From Gnetum montanum (Eukaryota > Streptophyta > Gnetopsida > Gnetales > Gnetaceae), in NCBI GenBank assembly GCA_015680685.1, contig MNCI01002312.1:213305-277304 (forward strand): a stretch of DNA of 64,000 nucleotides, given 5' to 3'. Both the position numbers and the translations under genes were made by a program. Every line of letters starts with the position of its first letter. Positions within the stretch are counted from its first letter, which is position 1. This document shows, one piece after another, positions 25,651 to 38,500 of the stretch. The notes beneath the pieces were generated by a model. The model did not search any database and was not told where the DNA came from. It was given only the letters and a program-made list of their open reading frames with translations.

Positions 25651-26965
25651 TGACAAATGTAGCGTTAATATACAATAGATGCATTTTGGAAAAAATACAT
25701 TATGGTAAAAAATGGTGATAACCTTACCCTACGATGATGGCCTATGATCACTGCTAATGTACATGGCCCCTTCCCACACTAGAAAATACTTAGATGAAAA
25801 AAAAATAGCATTAGGGGATAACCCCTACTATGAGACTTTCCTACCACAAGCCATCCTAGCTACCACTTATGTTCTCATCCCTACCCCTACTCTATGCTTG
25901 ATGTAGAAATTTTTCCATGTGAACCCTTCAATGCTTCCCCACCCTACAATGTGTCATTTGGCCACCACTGTAGCCCTAGACCCTATTGAGATTTTTAAAA
26001 AAATAAGAAAATAAGGTGAGTAGCAAAGGCTCACTGCATCCTAGCCCTATAGGTGGTGGTCCTAAGGCCACCATAAGACCTCAATCTCTACCTTGCCCCA
26101 CCTGTCACCTACTAGAACACCAAGCCTCATTTCCTGTGGCCACATCGGCTACTACAGCAGCCATGGCTACTACAAAACATAAACCCTTTCCCCTATGGTC
26201 ACTTTCATTAAGCACACATAAAAACCCTTTCCTTGCAGCAATACCAATTGTCATAGCAGTTGTGACCATCACAACTCAAACCCTTTCACTGTGCCCTCAC
26301 CCAGTCAAAACCCTCACCCCACAAAACCCTTGTAAGAATCATGCAGTTTATACTTGGTTGTGATAGCCCAAATGACCATGGTGGTGTTGTCCCTTATCAT
26401 GGCAAGGTATAGACCAAAACCTAGCCCCAAGCTCCAAGTGCCTATGTATAGAAAGCCAAAAGAATGAAAATAATGAAAAAGGGGCAGAGCATAGTTGGAG
26501 TACCTAGCAGTCGGTGGTGCACTTTACTCCTTCACGCATGCCCATGGTAGGCTTCCTAGGACTCACCCTTCCTTGTCTACATTGACTAGGATAGGGTGCT
26601 AATGTCCACTTTAGTATGACATTCTAGCAACTACACTTTTACAACTATGCTATGCTCTCAAAATTTTGTATTTTCACCTTTAACAATGAAAAATTTCCCA
26701 AGGGTAAAACACGCTCTTATACCCTTGGGAACCACTTAATTTTTTACCCACCCAAGACTATGCTCAATAGTGCAAAGCATAGTTGCATGTAAGTGTATTC
26801 ACTAGAGTTAGGAAAATTTTGAATTTTTCTTATCACCCAATGACCAAAAAAGCTAGTTTTGCTTTTCTAATGCACCAAGCCTCACTCCAATGATGCACTA
26901 AGTGCACAAAACCATCTACTATGGTGTTAAACTACCACCCAACAGTTTGTTAAGACGTTAAATTG
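25651..26965. other. Upstream region of the C antisense gene
   Basis: No gene is seen. A 115-codon plus-strand frame at 26016-26363 is low-complexity. The area resembles 39380-39800 in B, upstream of or between the first exons of the antisense gene. Repeated 'gccactata/accatcac' motifs occur near 26140-26280. Confidence 0.35.
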
Positions 26966-26969
26966 GTGC

Positions 26970-27525
26970 TTCATAGCCCACCATGGCCTTAAACTGGCAA
27001 CACATGGTCCAAAACGGCCCAAAACTAGCAACACACAAGGCCTGGAATGAGCTTAAACTGCTATTGTGGCTTGGAATGATCCAAAAGTATAGCTTTTTGC
27101 ATTACTTTCCTTTCATTTGTGCATTAACTTTGTTAAAACAAGTGCCACTTGATGATGTTTTTCTAGTTGACTCTTGCAACATCTTGCATTGACAAAGCAT
27201 GGATATGCATGCAACACCGTACCTCAGTAAAGCAAGGTAAGAACTCATCCACCATGATGCTAAAACTAGCATAGTAGTCTACTTTGAGTATAAACTGGCA
27301 TAGTATAGCTCATCTACAATGACACTATAATTAGCACACATAGTCTGCTATGACTATAAACTAGCACAGATTGTCCTTGGGTCATGACATTAAACTACCA
27401 CAAGAGCTTGTATGCCATGATGCTAAAATGGCACGCAGTAGTCTACTAGGACTATAAACTAATGCACCATTATTTGCTAGGACCTTAAACTAGGTTCATA
27501 GTCTACTAGGACCTTAAACTAGCAT
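26970..27525 (+). repeat. Right-hand arrays of element C
   Basis: 'ggcc(c)aaaactagcaacac' units at 26980-27110 are followed, after about 120 bp, by 'atgatgctaaaactagcatagtagtc'/'ggaccttaaactagc' units at 27240-27525. They correspond to the two arrays that bracket pol in element B (40315-40790 and 44425-44640), but here no pol lies between them. Confidence 0.65.
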
Positions 27526-28690
27526 TTTCATAATTTTTCAACACTTGCCATTGGTATGGCCTTTAGACAACTTGCAACATCATTATCCTCGACACTTTCA
27601 CTAGCTTCCTAAGCACTTGCAACTGGCTCAGCCTTTTGAGCATTTGTAGCATCTTTGTATCTAGCATTTGATTTTCATTTCATCTTTTGTGGTCTACTTG
27701 TCTTCTTAGAGTTTTGTTTGCAAAATGAAGCCTTAGAGGTGATCAAGCAAATAAGTATCTCATCATAGAAGCAAGTCATCATATCGTTCCAATGTGCATG
27801 ATTGAACTAGTTAAGCCACTCAAGAGTGCACATCCTCCTCATCCCATTATAGCCTACACACATCCACTCCTTCATACTAATAGCCTCTCATCCCTGCATA
27901 CTCATAATTACACATCCCTCAAATGCATATGCACTATGATGCATATGACATTCTCTTCATGTCAACTATAGAACCTAAGGTAGACGTAACATAATTTGTC
28001 CTATGGAAAGCCTCTGTTGGCTGGTCAAAACCCAAGTAGATGTAACACAACTCATCCTGGGGAGGAAATACCTATGCTACAGAAATGACGTGGTTGCATC
28101 AAAGAAAAGCCCATCTTGTGGTACATAGTCCACTCGATGGCCAACACCTTGTAAATAACATTTTGGAATGTGCGGAACCTGATGGAGGTTCATCCTATAG
28201 TAAAGAAAATAAGCAAAAGAAAAAAGAAAAAAAAAAGCAAAGAAAAGAAAAAGAGAATAGAAAAAGGAAAAGGGGAAAAAGCACTTCCCCAAGCAAATAG
28301 AAAACACTACAATTTCACAATTGATCCAACCCTAAATCCACATTGACCTTCTCATAAGCACTCTAATGAGAGGTCATAATTTTAGGGGTAAGCCATTCTA
28401 GTATCATGGAATTTGAGTCTCTCATAAGCATTCTGACAAGAGATTATCATTTTGGAAACAAGCCACCCTGGTACCACATCTTATAGTATCACATTGTTTG
28501 CATTTCACTCTCTTATTATCTCCTAGCACATTCCTTACATCCTTTATACCCAACATACCATTACCCTTAACACTTTTGAGCATGGTGAAATGATATTTAG
28601 TTGAGTACTGACAAGTGATGTTGGTGCCAAGCCTATTATGGTGTTTTTCATTCTTTGTTAACATCTCTTGGGCCACTCCTTCATATGTCA
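27526..28690 (+). other. Element C 3' untranslated region
   Basis: No gene. Duplicated 'gta(g)a(c/t)gtaaca(t/c)aa(t/c)t' blocks lie near 27980 and 28030. A purine-rich stretch of about 85 bases lies at 28202-28285. The rest resembles the 3' regions of A and B. Confidence 0.5.
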
Positions 28691-28705
28691 ACAAAGAGGG
28701 GCCAG
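28691..28705 (+). promoter_or_regulatory. Polypurine tract, element C
   Basis: 'acaaagaggggccag' directly precedes the 3' LTR start TGAAACACC. Confidence 0.7.
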
Positions 28706-29291
28706 TGAAACACCACCAAATTTGGGCTTCTAGGTCTTAACTACAAATTTGGCTAAGTCTTAAAACTGATAAATTTTTTCTAAGTGTTAAAAATATGCTC
28801 TCCACTAATTAAACTATGATCTAGAGCATAGTTAGCATAGTCTACATAAATAGCCTAGATTTCCAAATTTTTCTAAGTGTTAGTAGAAACTACAAAATTT
28901 TTCTAAGTATTTTAACTACATTGTCCCTACTAGGACTACATTCTAGAGTGTATTCAACATAGTTAGCAGTAAAATGGCCAATGTTGCATGTTTTCCTTAG
29001 TGTTAAGCTAGAGGCTACTAAGCATGGTTTGGATGGAAGAAATAGTTTGGTAAAATTTCTCACTTCTAGCACTATGCTTCCTACTATGCTTCAAAGTGTA
29101 GCTAGCATAGTTAGCACTAAGGAAATCAATTTTACAAGTTTTTTCTAAGTGTTTGGGCTATGCTCTCCCTACCATGGCTATGCTCTCCTTTCCAAGAGTA
29201 TTCTCTAAATTGTAGCTAGCATAGTCAACATTGAACCTCATTTTTTTCAAGATTTGTCTAACTACTGTACTACAATTTAGAGCATAGTTAG
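28706..29291 (+). mobile_element. Element C 3' LTR, left part
   Basis: The first 586 bases of the 3' LTR, aligning with about 15794-16365 of the 5' LTR. It is cut at 29291 by the 5' LTR of element B and continues at 47254. The two halves together are about 1.75 kb, close to the 1.73 kb 5' LTR. Confidence 0.8.
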
Positions 29292-30876
29292 TAAAACATC
29301 CCAAAAAATTCAAAGTCATTCTCGCTTTACTAGGCCTTACAATTCATGCAGCACTATGATAGTTCTTGAGGAGGAGAATGCTCTGAATTTAGGCTGGTTA
29401 GTTCAGAAAATTTTCTACATTAGGTGTAAACAGGCTCTACGGATCATCCTGCCTATTAACCTAAGTAGTTTTCCTAGCCAATAGCCTACTCAGAAATGGT
29501 GCGTGGAGTTGACAATAGTGCTCAAGATGCATGAAATAGTTCAACAAGTTTTCTAAGTCATGAAGTCTGCTATGCCACGTCATGCCCTGCTATGTAGTGT
29601 AGCAGGCTTCAGAAAACAATTGCAAGATGAAGTGCCACGCTACGCTACGCTATGCAGTGTAGCATAGCATGGCCACAACTATACAACCAAATCCATCGCC
29701 CAACTTCAAGTGATTCAACAATGTTCCTTTCCATCAGGAAGTGGTGGACCATGTCTGTTGCTATGCTACATTGAGCTACATGATGCAGCGAGGCATAGCA
29801 ATCCTGAGGAAGAGACAGAAGGAAGCTCAAAGGGCAGAATCAGCAAGTTCGCAAGTCTCACAACATAGGAAGCAAATTTTTCACATTGGCAAAGTTTTCA
29901 CAACTAAGTCCAGTCACTACGCTATGCTACGCTACGTAGCATAGCAAGCATGCAACACACATGTAGCAGAATGCACGACAAGATGCTACGCTACGTCAAG
30001 CATGTTGTGCCACAAAGCACAGCAAAGCATGCAGGTAGTTATGCAACATCAATATACTTTCCCTAATTGGACCATTGGCACATGTCTCCAGACGCTGACA
30101 ATGCAATTATGGCATGGAAGGCTCACAGTTACAGCATAGCAGACTCGCATTACAATGGTCATGCAGGTCCAATGGTCATACATGGCACGTGTGACACCAG
30201 TAAGTCAACATGGGCCCAGGGCACATGGCATCCAAACATCCCCTTTCATATGCCCTTTAGCCCTATAAATGCCCCAATGAGCAATGCTCAAAGGGTTGGA
30301 CTATCCCTTGATGTTCTAAGATAAGCATTGTAACATTGAGCATTGAGCACTGTAAGCTTTCTATTTGACATTGCAAATAGTTAGCATTTTTAACTAGCAT
30401 TTTGTTCTATCTCCCTTTCTACAACCTTGGTAGAAGTTTCACATTGTCAACTTCCAAGTCCATGCCCAAGCACATAGCAGCTTTGCTCTACATGTCCTGG
30501 TTACTCTTAGGATCTCTACGCTCCCCAACATTGTGCAACTGACTATACCCATCTCAACAGAGCAAGCTTGTAGCTTCAGAGTGGTGCACTTTTGTAACTA
30601 CATTTTACTTTATTTCCTAGTTATTGTTGTGCTTCACATTACTTTCTGCTTCATTTACTTTTAAATATTACTTTGTGCTTTCATTCCCATTTTTAAATAA
30701 TATGTTGCAAAAGGCTATATAGATGTCAATTAAGTCCCTGTCTAATCGACCAGACTATTCAGGGTGCCCTGTATCTGCTCACACCCAGCATGGCCCTCCC
30801 ATGAGTACTAGGTCAAGATTGTTGCACCCGTCAACCCCTCGGCATTTTCTAGCTGCTGATGTTTTTGGTCGATATA
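29292..30876 (+). mobile_element. Element B 5' LTR
   Basis: It begins 'taaaacatccc' (TG decayed to TA) and ends 'ggtcgatata', 1585 bp. It pairs with 45659-47253 along its whole length. By eye, roughly one position in eight differs in the first 250 bases, mostly C/T or G/A. It contains palindromic GCTACG clusters at 29638-29670 and 29918-29945 and a TATA box at 30264. Confidence 0.85.
30264..30270 (+). promoter_or_regulatory. LTR TATA box (B 5' LTR)
   Basis: 'tataaat' in 'tagccctataaatgccccaatgagca', conserved in the 3' LTR at 46641. Confidence 0.6.
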
Positions 30877-30882
30877 GTTTTC

Positions 30883-30901
30883 TGGTGCTAGAAGAAGGGC
30901 C
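30883..30901 (+). promoter_or_regulatory. Primer binding site, element B
   Basis: 'tggtgctagaagaagggcc', six bases after the LTR end. Confidence 0.65.
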
Positions 30902-30926
30902 TTTTGGTGCCTTTTCTGTGTGTCAT

Positions 30927-31515
30927 AGTAGTTTTGTGAGCCTTCTGCACCCTGATATGCATAAGCATAAATATGACATCCTCTTGCGGTTGTTTTTGCT
31001 TTGTGCAGTGTAGATTAGTCATCTCAATGGTTCCCCGGGAGCCCTATAGAACACAAGACCTCTGATCGCCTGTTGACTAGCCTATCTTATGGTAGTCTTA
31101 CATGTGTTCTGTACCTCATCGCATGTGGTATAGACCAATTGCCTCGACGGTTCCTATGAAACCCTGCAAGACATAAAGCCTTCTTGATTGCCAGTTAGCT
31201 TGCCCATCCTACGGTAGTCTTGCACGTGCTCTATACCCTATCGTGCACTAGCGTAAATGTGACACCATTTTGTAGTTGTTTACGCTTTGTGTGGTACAGG
31301 TCGGTCACTTCGACAATTCCTCCAGAACCCTATGAGACATAAAGTCTTCTTAATTTCCAGTTAACTAAACTTATTTTACAGTAGTCTTGCTTGCGCTCTG
31401 TACCCTATCATGCACTAGCGTAAACATGACACCCTTTCGCAGTTGTTTACACTTTGTGTAGTGCAGATGGGTCGCCTCGATGGTTCCTTGGGAATTCGGC
31501 AAGATGTGAAGCCTT
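30927..31515 (+). repeat. Leader tandem repeat, about four units
   Basis: Units start near 30927, 31091, 31212 and 31379, each with 'gtagt(c/t)ttg...ctctgtaccct'. Spacings are about 164, 121 and 167 bp. The second unit lacks the 'gcactagcgtaaatgtgacacc...gttgtttacgct' segment. Each ends near 'acataaagcc'. The same unit occurs twice in the leader of A. Confidence 0.75.
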
Positions 31516-31581
31516 TCTTTTGCTGTTTTCCAGTTTCCTTGTGCTTTTTGCATTCTCTTTTGCATAACTACTTGCTTAACA

Positions 31582-34500
31582 ATGGCTCTTTCGAACACTA
31601 CTGCTAATACCTTCAATGTTGAAGTTCCCATCACGGTTCAAGGCACTACTAGTGCCGAACAACACTGCACCAGACGTTGGAGACACGTCAATCTCTCAGA
31701 ATCCAAAACCAAGAACCTAAGGGATTGGCCCAGCAACATGAGTGTTACAGCTTCCTCTACATGAAGGTGCAAGAAAATCTACCCTTAGACATACATGAAC
31801 TCAAGGATAAACGTAGCTTCGAGTTCACTTACTACAATGGGAAGGAATTTGTTCCTACTCCCGGCATTTCTTTACCTTTGACACAGATAGACCAAAGGCT
31901 TATAGATTAACTAATCTAGTTGGCTATTCTTAGGGAGAAATAGGACACAATGTCCAACCAAGATGAAGCCTTTCAAGATGGACAGGAGGAACTTGATTCC
32001 CAATCAGATGAGGGAGGTCCAACCAGCCCTGTTCCTATCCCTCCTACCCAGTCTTTCTGGGCTAAGCCATTGTCTATCACTACTCCCTTTGTGATTATGA
32101 CTACATTTACACAACCCATGATTATGACTGCTATGGTTAGCCATGCTAATCCCATGGTTTTTCAACACCCTCTCTCTCCTATTTTGCCTATTTTTTTGTA
32201 GCTACTATTCCTTTGCAAATTATTCAGCTATCTATTCCTGTAGCATACCATATGCCAATCATGGCTACCCTACCACATGTTCATACAATGCCTAATTCAC
32301 AATCATATGCGACTTCTTTTTCTATTCCTACATTCATGCCTATTCCACCCATGGTGGTGGGCCCTATTTTCCTCTTTTCCTACCCCGCAACCATTGAAGA
32401 TGTCTCACTACATCCATTCTCATGCATACCAAGCCTTGCAAATGGTACAACCCAAAATGNCCCCCCCCCCCCCCAACTATTTACAACATTGTAGGGTTTG
32501 GACCAAGCATTCCAGCTCATCCAGACCCTCACAGAGGAAATAAAATGCCTCAAAGTTATTGGGTCTGACACAGTACAAGTCATGGACTTCTACCAAGATG
32601 ACCCCATCAGCCTTGTAATTCTTGCTTTAACACTACCCCTAGGGATGTCTCTCCCACAATTCATGAAGTATGATGGAGAGGGAGATTCCAATGCACATCT
32701 TGTCACCTTTAGGTTTGAGTCTTTGCTATTACAACAATGGATGCACACAATTATTTGCATCTTCACCATGTCCCTAGCTGGGAAAGCCTTGGATTGGTAC
32801 CGCGTGTTGCCACGCTTATCCATTTCAACTATGGAAGAGCTGCTGATCTAATTCATGATGCGCTTCAGGTACAAATTGAAGCCAAAAACCATGCTGGATT
32901 AGTTGATGAGTGTGAAGAAAGAAACTCTAGAGCCAATTCAGAAGTTCATTCAACGTTGGAGCGCAACCCTTAACAAAATCCGCGAACCCATCGTGGAGGC
33001 CCACCTGCTGGCCTTCTTTAAGGGTGTAGTGAACGACTTCATCATGTCTAAACTATACTACCTCACTCCTCACTCCCTTAGTCAGGATTTCGCTTAGACT
33101 AAGACAATATAAGATGCAGCTGAGGTAAGTAAAGACCCAGCCTACATCACTTACAAAAATTCCTTCACAAAGAGGGACAAAGGCAAAGCCCTAACAACCA
33201 TAGTGGTCATTGTGGCAACTGAGGTTAAGCCCAAACCTAGCAACAACGATAGCAAGAACAAAAATAAACTGGCCATACTAGCGTCCAACCTCATGCCCAG
33301 ACAAGGCCATGTGTCGCAACTTGCTATGCCTACAACTGAGACATTTGTACAAACCAAACCCAACTTTGAGCGCAAAGACCACTCAAAGTACACCACATTT
33401 CCTCTCAAGCCTTTAGAGCTTCTGAAGCAACTGCTGGCAGTAGGATACATCCAACATAAGCAGATGTCAGAAGAAGCAATCAAAAGGCAACAACATTATT
33501 GCAAACTCCTTAGAAGCCCCTCTTTGGCCCTGCCCAATGAGCCTCCAGTTCCTAGGGGTTTTAGGCTAGACAGGTTTTGTGACTACCACCAATAATGTGG
33601 TCATGACACGGATTACTGTTTGGCATTACAAGATGACATCCAAAGATTAATTGACCAAGGGAAACTAGTGCTAGACGAAAGAAACCTAGTACATCCTAAA
33701 ATCCAATCTATGCATGTCTACACAGATCCCCTCAATGCCAACAATTACGGTTATGTAATCAATGCCATCAGCATTAACAATGATCCAAGGTCACCCCAGT
33801 AGCCATTCATGGTCCATGTGCCTCAGCGTAGTGCACCAGCACCACAAGTGGCTAATCAAAGCTCGCAATAGCTTTTCATCCTAAAAGTTCCACCACGGGC
33901 ATCCACCTTTGCACCACCTATCAACGAGGCCACATGGCCCCACCCAGTGACACCTCTAGCTCCATTTGTCATTAGTGGGCCGATGCCCTCGACGGCCCCT
34001 ATCTCACGTGAAATAGTTGAATAGCCTTCTTGCCCTACAAGGCGAGAATTCCACTTCACGGGTGAGCCATCAAGGGGAAATACCGTCAAAAGTACCCCCA
34101 AGCCTACTCCTTCACCCTTTGCATTGATGCCTTCACCACCAAAGAAAAATGTCAACATGACCATGTAGCTTGCATCACTCTGCCAACAAGGATCTAAACC
34201 CAGATCCGAAGTCACCCCTCCTTGAGAAATTCGTCTTCTGGGATAAATAGAAGAGGAGGAAAGTGTCAAAAAAGGGGACGGCTAAGATCTCTTAGATGCC
34301 CTCACGCAGGTCAAACAAGCTCTAAAACAAAAAAAACACTACATTGAGTTTGTACAACCTAATCATGACATCCATCCTGCATTGCGAGGCTCTGATTTGC
34401 ATGTTGACAATGATTCCGGTCAATGAAGACATTCTAGCAGAAGAAGAAGCAATCCACTCAGTCATGCTTCCTCCAGTACCTACAAGGTCAGAACAACCTC

Positions 34501-35204
34501 AACTAACCTTTTGCAGTGATGCCATTAGTGAAGATCCCAAAGGAGGTCAAGTGACTATGACACCCCTTTTCATCACAATTCGGGTGAGCCAACACCAGAT
34601 CCGAATGGTACATGTTGATGATGGGGCTGCCATGAATGCCATCCCCTTTTCCATTGTAGAAAAGTTGGGCTTGGTCGACCAGATTAAACCCACAATGATG
34701 TCATGCCTAAGGTCATTCAATGGGACGCGAGTCATGGTAAAGAGCATAGTTCACATAAACTTCGTAGTAGGGGACCAATTCCCCACAAATGCAATGTTCA
34801 TTGTAGTCAAGGAAATGCCCAGGTTCAACCTGATCTTGGGGAGATCATGGTTAGCACAACTTAGGGTTGTCTCCTCACCCATACACCAGGAACTCTACCT
34901 GCCTTACACAGGTAGAGAGGTGGTGATCCATGATGAAGAAGTAGCAATGCAAGCGATCCACAACGTAGGTGTGGAAAAAGGCTCAGAGGTCATAACTTCT
35001 AAGAATGAAGCACCTATTGTAACTTACACTGACTACTCGATAGAGGGGTCATCTCAGCAAGTTGATCGCCAAGGTGAAAACACGTGGACTGAGTTACCCT
35101 TCCAAGTGGGAGGTAACAGTGTAGACAAAGGCCCTGGCAGAGTGCCTAAGCCTTACGTCTCACCCAATCCGCATCAAGTTAAGAAGCAGCTTCGCCTAAC
35201 ATAG
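31582..35204 (+). pseudogene. gag-pro polyprotein of element B, lightly damaged
   Basis: It starts MALSNTTAN at 31582 and ends at TAG 35202. Frameshifts lie near 31660, 32200 and between 33800 and 34340. The gag domain is at 32498-33100 ('ALDWYRVLPRLSIS', 'FIQRWSATLNKIREP'). A Lys/Asn-rich linker follows, then the Cx2H...GHx4C knuckle (about 33575-33625: CDYHQ, CGHDTDYC). The longest open piece (34344-35204, 286 codons) holds the protease. Its active-site block is VDDGAAMN where typical aspartic proteases have D-T/S-G, and 'NLILGRSWLAQL' is the second conserved block. Its role would be capsid formation and polyprotein cleavage. An N and a poly-C run lie at 32460-32474 inside the linker. Confidence 0.85.
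32460..32474. other. Ambiguous base and poly-C run
   Basis: One N followed by 14 C. This looks like an unresolved homopolymer in the assembly, so the local frame in gag is unreliable. Confidence 0.8.
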
Positions 35205-35249
35205 CAACTCCATTGCTTCTTGCCCACACACTACTCATGCTTCTACGCT

Positions 35250-35432
35250 ATGGCACGAAATGGCCTAAAACTAGCGATGTGCTTGAAATGGCCTAAAACT
35301 AGCAATGCTACGCGATGGCCCAAAATGGCCTAAAACTAGCATAAGTTACCAGTAAGCCCTTGTTCAAGTGGTTGACGCATCATTTCTTCGGCATGTTACA
35401 CAATGGCATGAAATGGCCTAAAACTAGCACAT
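35250..35432 (+). repeat. Array left of the B antisense gene
   Basis: Four or five copies of 'aaatggcctaaaactagc' between 35258 and 35430, just after the gag-pro stop, homologous to 6360-6770. Confidence 0.8.
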
Positions 35433-35595
35433 GAAAGCATGAACACTTTATACAAAAAGCATGTATGTAATACACAAGTTAGCGCAAAATCCTCTTACTT
35501 TTTCAAAACTGTTATCTTTCAATGTTTGCAAAATTCATTATACAAGATTGCAAAAAATCTAAAATTTCTAATTTTCAAAAAAAAAATCCATGCGA

Positions 35596-38500
35596 TTATG
35601 GGTTGTTTGCATCGTTTTTTCTTTGTGCTCCTACATCATTACCTTTGCTTGCTTTGTCCCTTGCTAACTCTTCATTTCCTCCCTCCATGGGCACTGCACC
35701 CTCACCTGGGGCCTGCATCGTAGGGGTGAGGTGGTCAGCTAGGGTAAAAAACACAAACTACAACAGAGCATGAACATAAAATTAATGAGATAGAAAATGA
35801 CTAACCTGAGAAGGGCCCACATCTATCTTGAAGGGTATCTAATCTAAACCAAGCCCGAGGTGACACCAGACCTCCTTTTCTGTGATATCTAGCCAACATC
35901 CTTTTCTTGGTGCAACATCTACTACATCAGCTCTCTCCCTTTCTATGAGTGTTCATCTTGGTGTCCCCGGAGAAAAGGACATGGTCACGGTCTTCCCTGC
36001 GGGAAGGCCACCTTCTAGCTAGGAGATTTTGTAACCTTGACCTGCTCTTTGAATCTAGTATAGACTTCAAAAGTGTTAATGGTATTTACAAATTCTTCAT
36101 ACGTAAATGCCTTCATAGCAGTGTCTTCGTATAACTTACGATGGGTGGAATTTTCCTATTTATACATATATTTATGGTTTCTTTGCCTCTGCCCCCATTC
36201 ATAAATCTTGGCACTGATGTCTCTTAGATCTTGATAATTCTGATCCAGTAGATCCATATGCATCTACTACTCTATTAGTTTGTGAGTAGTCTTGACATTC
36301 TGATGCACAACTATCCAAAATCAAGCGTGGTCTTCCATAGCTGGGCGCCAGTCCTCGTTGTTAGTGTCACGGGCCATGAGTAACTCGTTCCTCAACTTGA
36401 GATCCTCCACCTCAGTCCTCAAGTTAGCCTCCCTATACTTTGCCTTCTGAGATTATTTCCATAGCTCCTTGTTGGTATGCTTGCACTCCCACAGAGAGCA
36501 TGTTGAGTGCAAAGCACATTTGTAGACCTTGTCGTATGCACGACGAGACACCTCGGTTACTTCTGGTGGGAATGTGGACATAACACTAACTTTCAAAGAT
36601 CATGTTGGGTCCCACTTGAGTCGAGAAGCTACCATGACACAAAGAACACACCAATTGCATTAGCATAGAACAAGTTGAAAATGCAAGAAATTTTAGCATA
36701 ACAACATGAGAGTAGATGACACTGCTACTTACCCGCTTCAAGGTCCACCTACTAAAGGCAATTAATCATGTCATTAACAATCCCCTGCATAAACACAAAT
36801 TTGTCAGGGATTTTATCCCAAGACCCTGTGTGAATCGGAGGGGGTCCCGCGACATCGTCAATAGCACCTGTTGTGTAACCAAACATGTTAGCAATGACCA
36901 AAATGGACTATGATAAGGTAGACATATTACCAAACTCACCAGCGTCCGGTTGCAGTCTCGCTTCCAGCTAATGCAAGATGATGGTAGAAGCCTAGCTAGA
37001 AGTTCCTCCCAGGTCCCTATGAACCTCTTCTTCATGTGCTGGTGCCTTTTCTTTCAAGAAACCAGAACCTTTTTAATTCAAGGGAGGCTCCTCCTCACCA
37101 GTAGGAGAGTTCTCCCTAATAATGAGAGCCCCTACCTTAATGGTAGGAGCTCTCCACCTTTCGACTAGGACCCTTCTCTCTGAGACTGGGGCCCCCGCAT
37201 CTTCATTTGTCATCCCTATCCTAAGGGCTAACACCTCTTCGTCACCTTCTTCTACTTCCTCTTTTTCTTCTGATGATCAAAAAACATGTTTGCATTAGCT
37301 CAAAGCAATTTATCCTAAGGCAGATGCTACACTACGCTACGCCATCTAGCATAGCATAGCGTAGTTGACTACAAAAAACTAAGCATTTAAGGGAAGTACT
37401 TACCAATAGGGGGTTTCATCCTATATAGTTTAAGCTACAGTCGTTGCCCCTCCCCTTCCCCCATGCGAAGGGTTTCCCTAATTGGAGGAGGCCTCTTTCG
37501 CTACAACTTGCTAGCCATAGTCTCAGCCATGAGACGTTCACCCTGCGATGCGCTACCGTCTATGATGAGGGGCCTCTCGCCCATGCTGTCCTAGCTGTGA
37601 ACATTGTGGGCTACTCGATCCATCATCATTACAGAAAAAAAATCCTTGATTATTTCTGGGGGATCCTAGGCTTGGATGGTTCAAAAAATCTGGTGAATCC
37701 AAGGTCTGGAAATCTGGTCACAATTTCGTACAACCCAACCTCCTTTCTCCTGAACCACCAAGAACTCCATGAAGCACTTAATATAGCCTATGTCGAAGGC
37801 ATAATGGATGTTGGAACGGGACTCTGTTTTCTTACGGTGTCCCAAGATTTCAGCCCACAAGCCTTTACATAGGGACTCGACCCAGTTGTAACGAGTCCCT
37901 TCCTCCATAACCACATGCATTATCCAAGCCTACTCGAGCCCTCGGACCTTTCCCTAGGTGAGTAGTTGGGGGAATGAGTGAGCGTGGAAAGCAGGGTAAA
38001 TCTCCTTGGTAGGTCCTTTTTTGAGCTTATCCATAGGAAGCCCCTTGCACTCCTTGGTGAGCCCCAACCACTCTTGAATGTCCTTCCTCTAGAGGGTCAA
38101 CTTGATCTCAGATTTCAACCCTATCGGAATGCCTTCGGTAGGGACACTAAAAAAATTCACAAACAACTGGTCATTGATGTCAATGACCACCCGCATGTCA
38201 TGCACATGCAAGCGAAAGTAGCCCACCTTGTCGAAAAAGGATTCGACTAAGAAAACCATCTCGATGGTAGGAACACCCAAATTCGAGGCCAAGAATAGAT
38301 CCATAAGCCCTCCTTTTCAATGTTCTAGACCAACGAATCTAAGGCTCCATCACCATTCAACCAGCGTTGGTTCTTCGCTACTTCTCCATACTTGAAGTAG
38401 ACATTCACCCGCTATGCCTCAACGGTTACCACCAACAGCCCCTGAGGTTCCTTTGGCCCTGAAACAGTTCCACAAAAAACATTTAGTGAAACATAAAAGA

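Noticed and set aside
26016-26363. 115-codon plus-strand frame
   Set aside because: Low-complexity and not conserved in the matching region of B; it lies upstream of the antisense gene.
28202-28285. Purine-rich tract as the polypurine tract of C
   Set aside because: It is about 400 bp from the LTR; the tract at 28691-28705 directly abuts the LTR and matches A and B.
37444-37872. 142-codon plus-strand frame
   Set aside because: Opposite-strand shadow of the 38458-37404 exon of the antisense gene.
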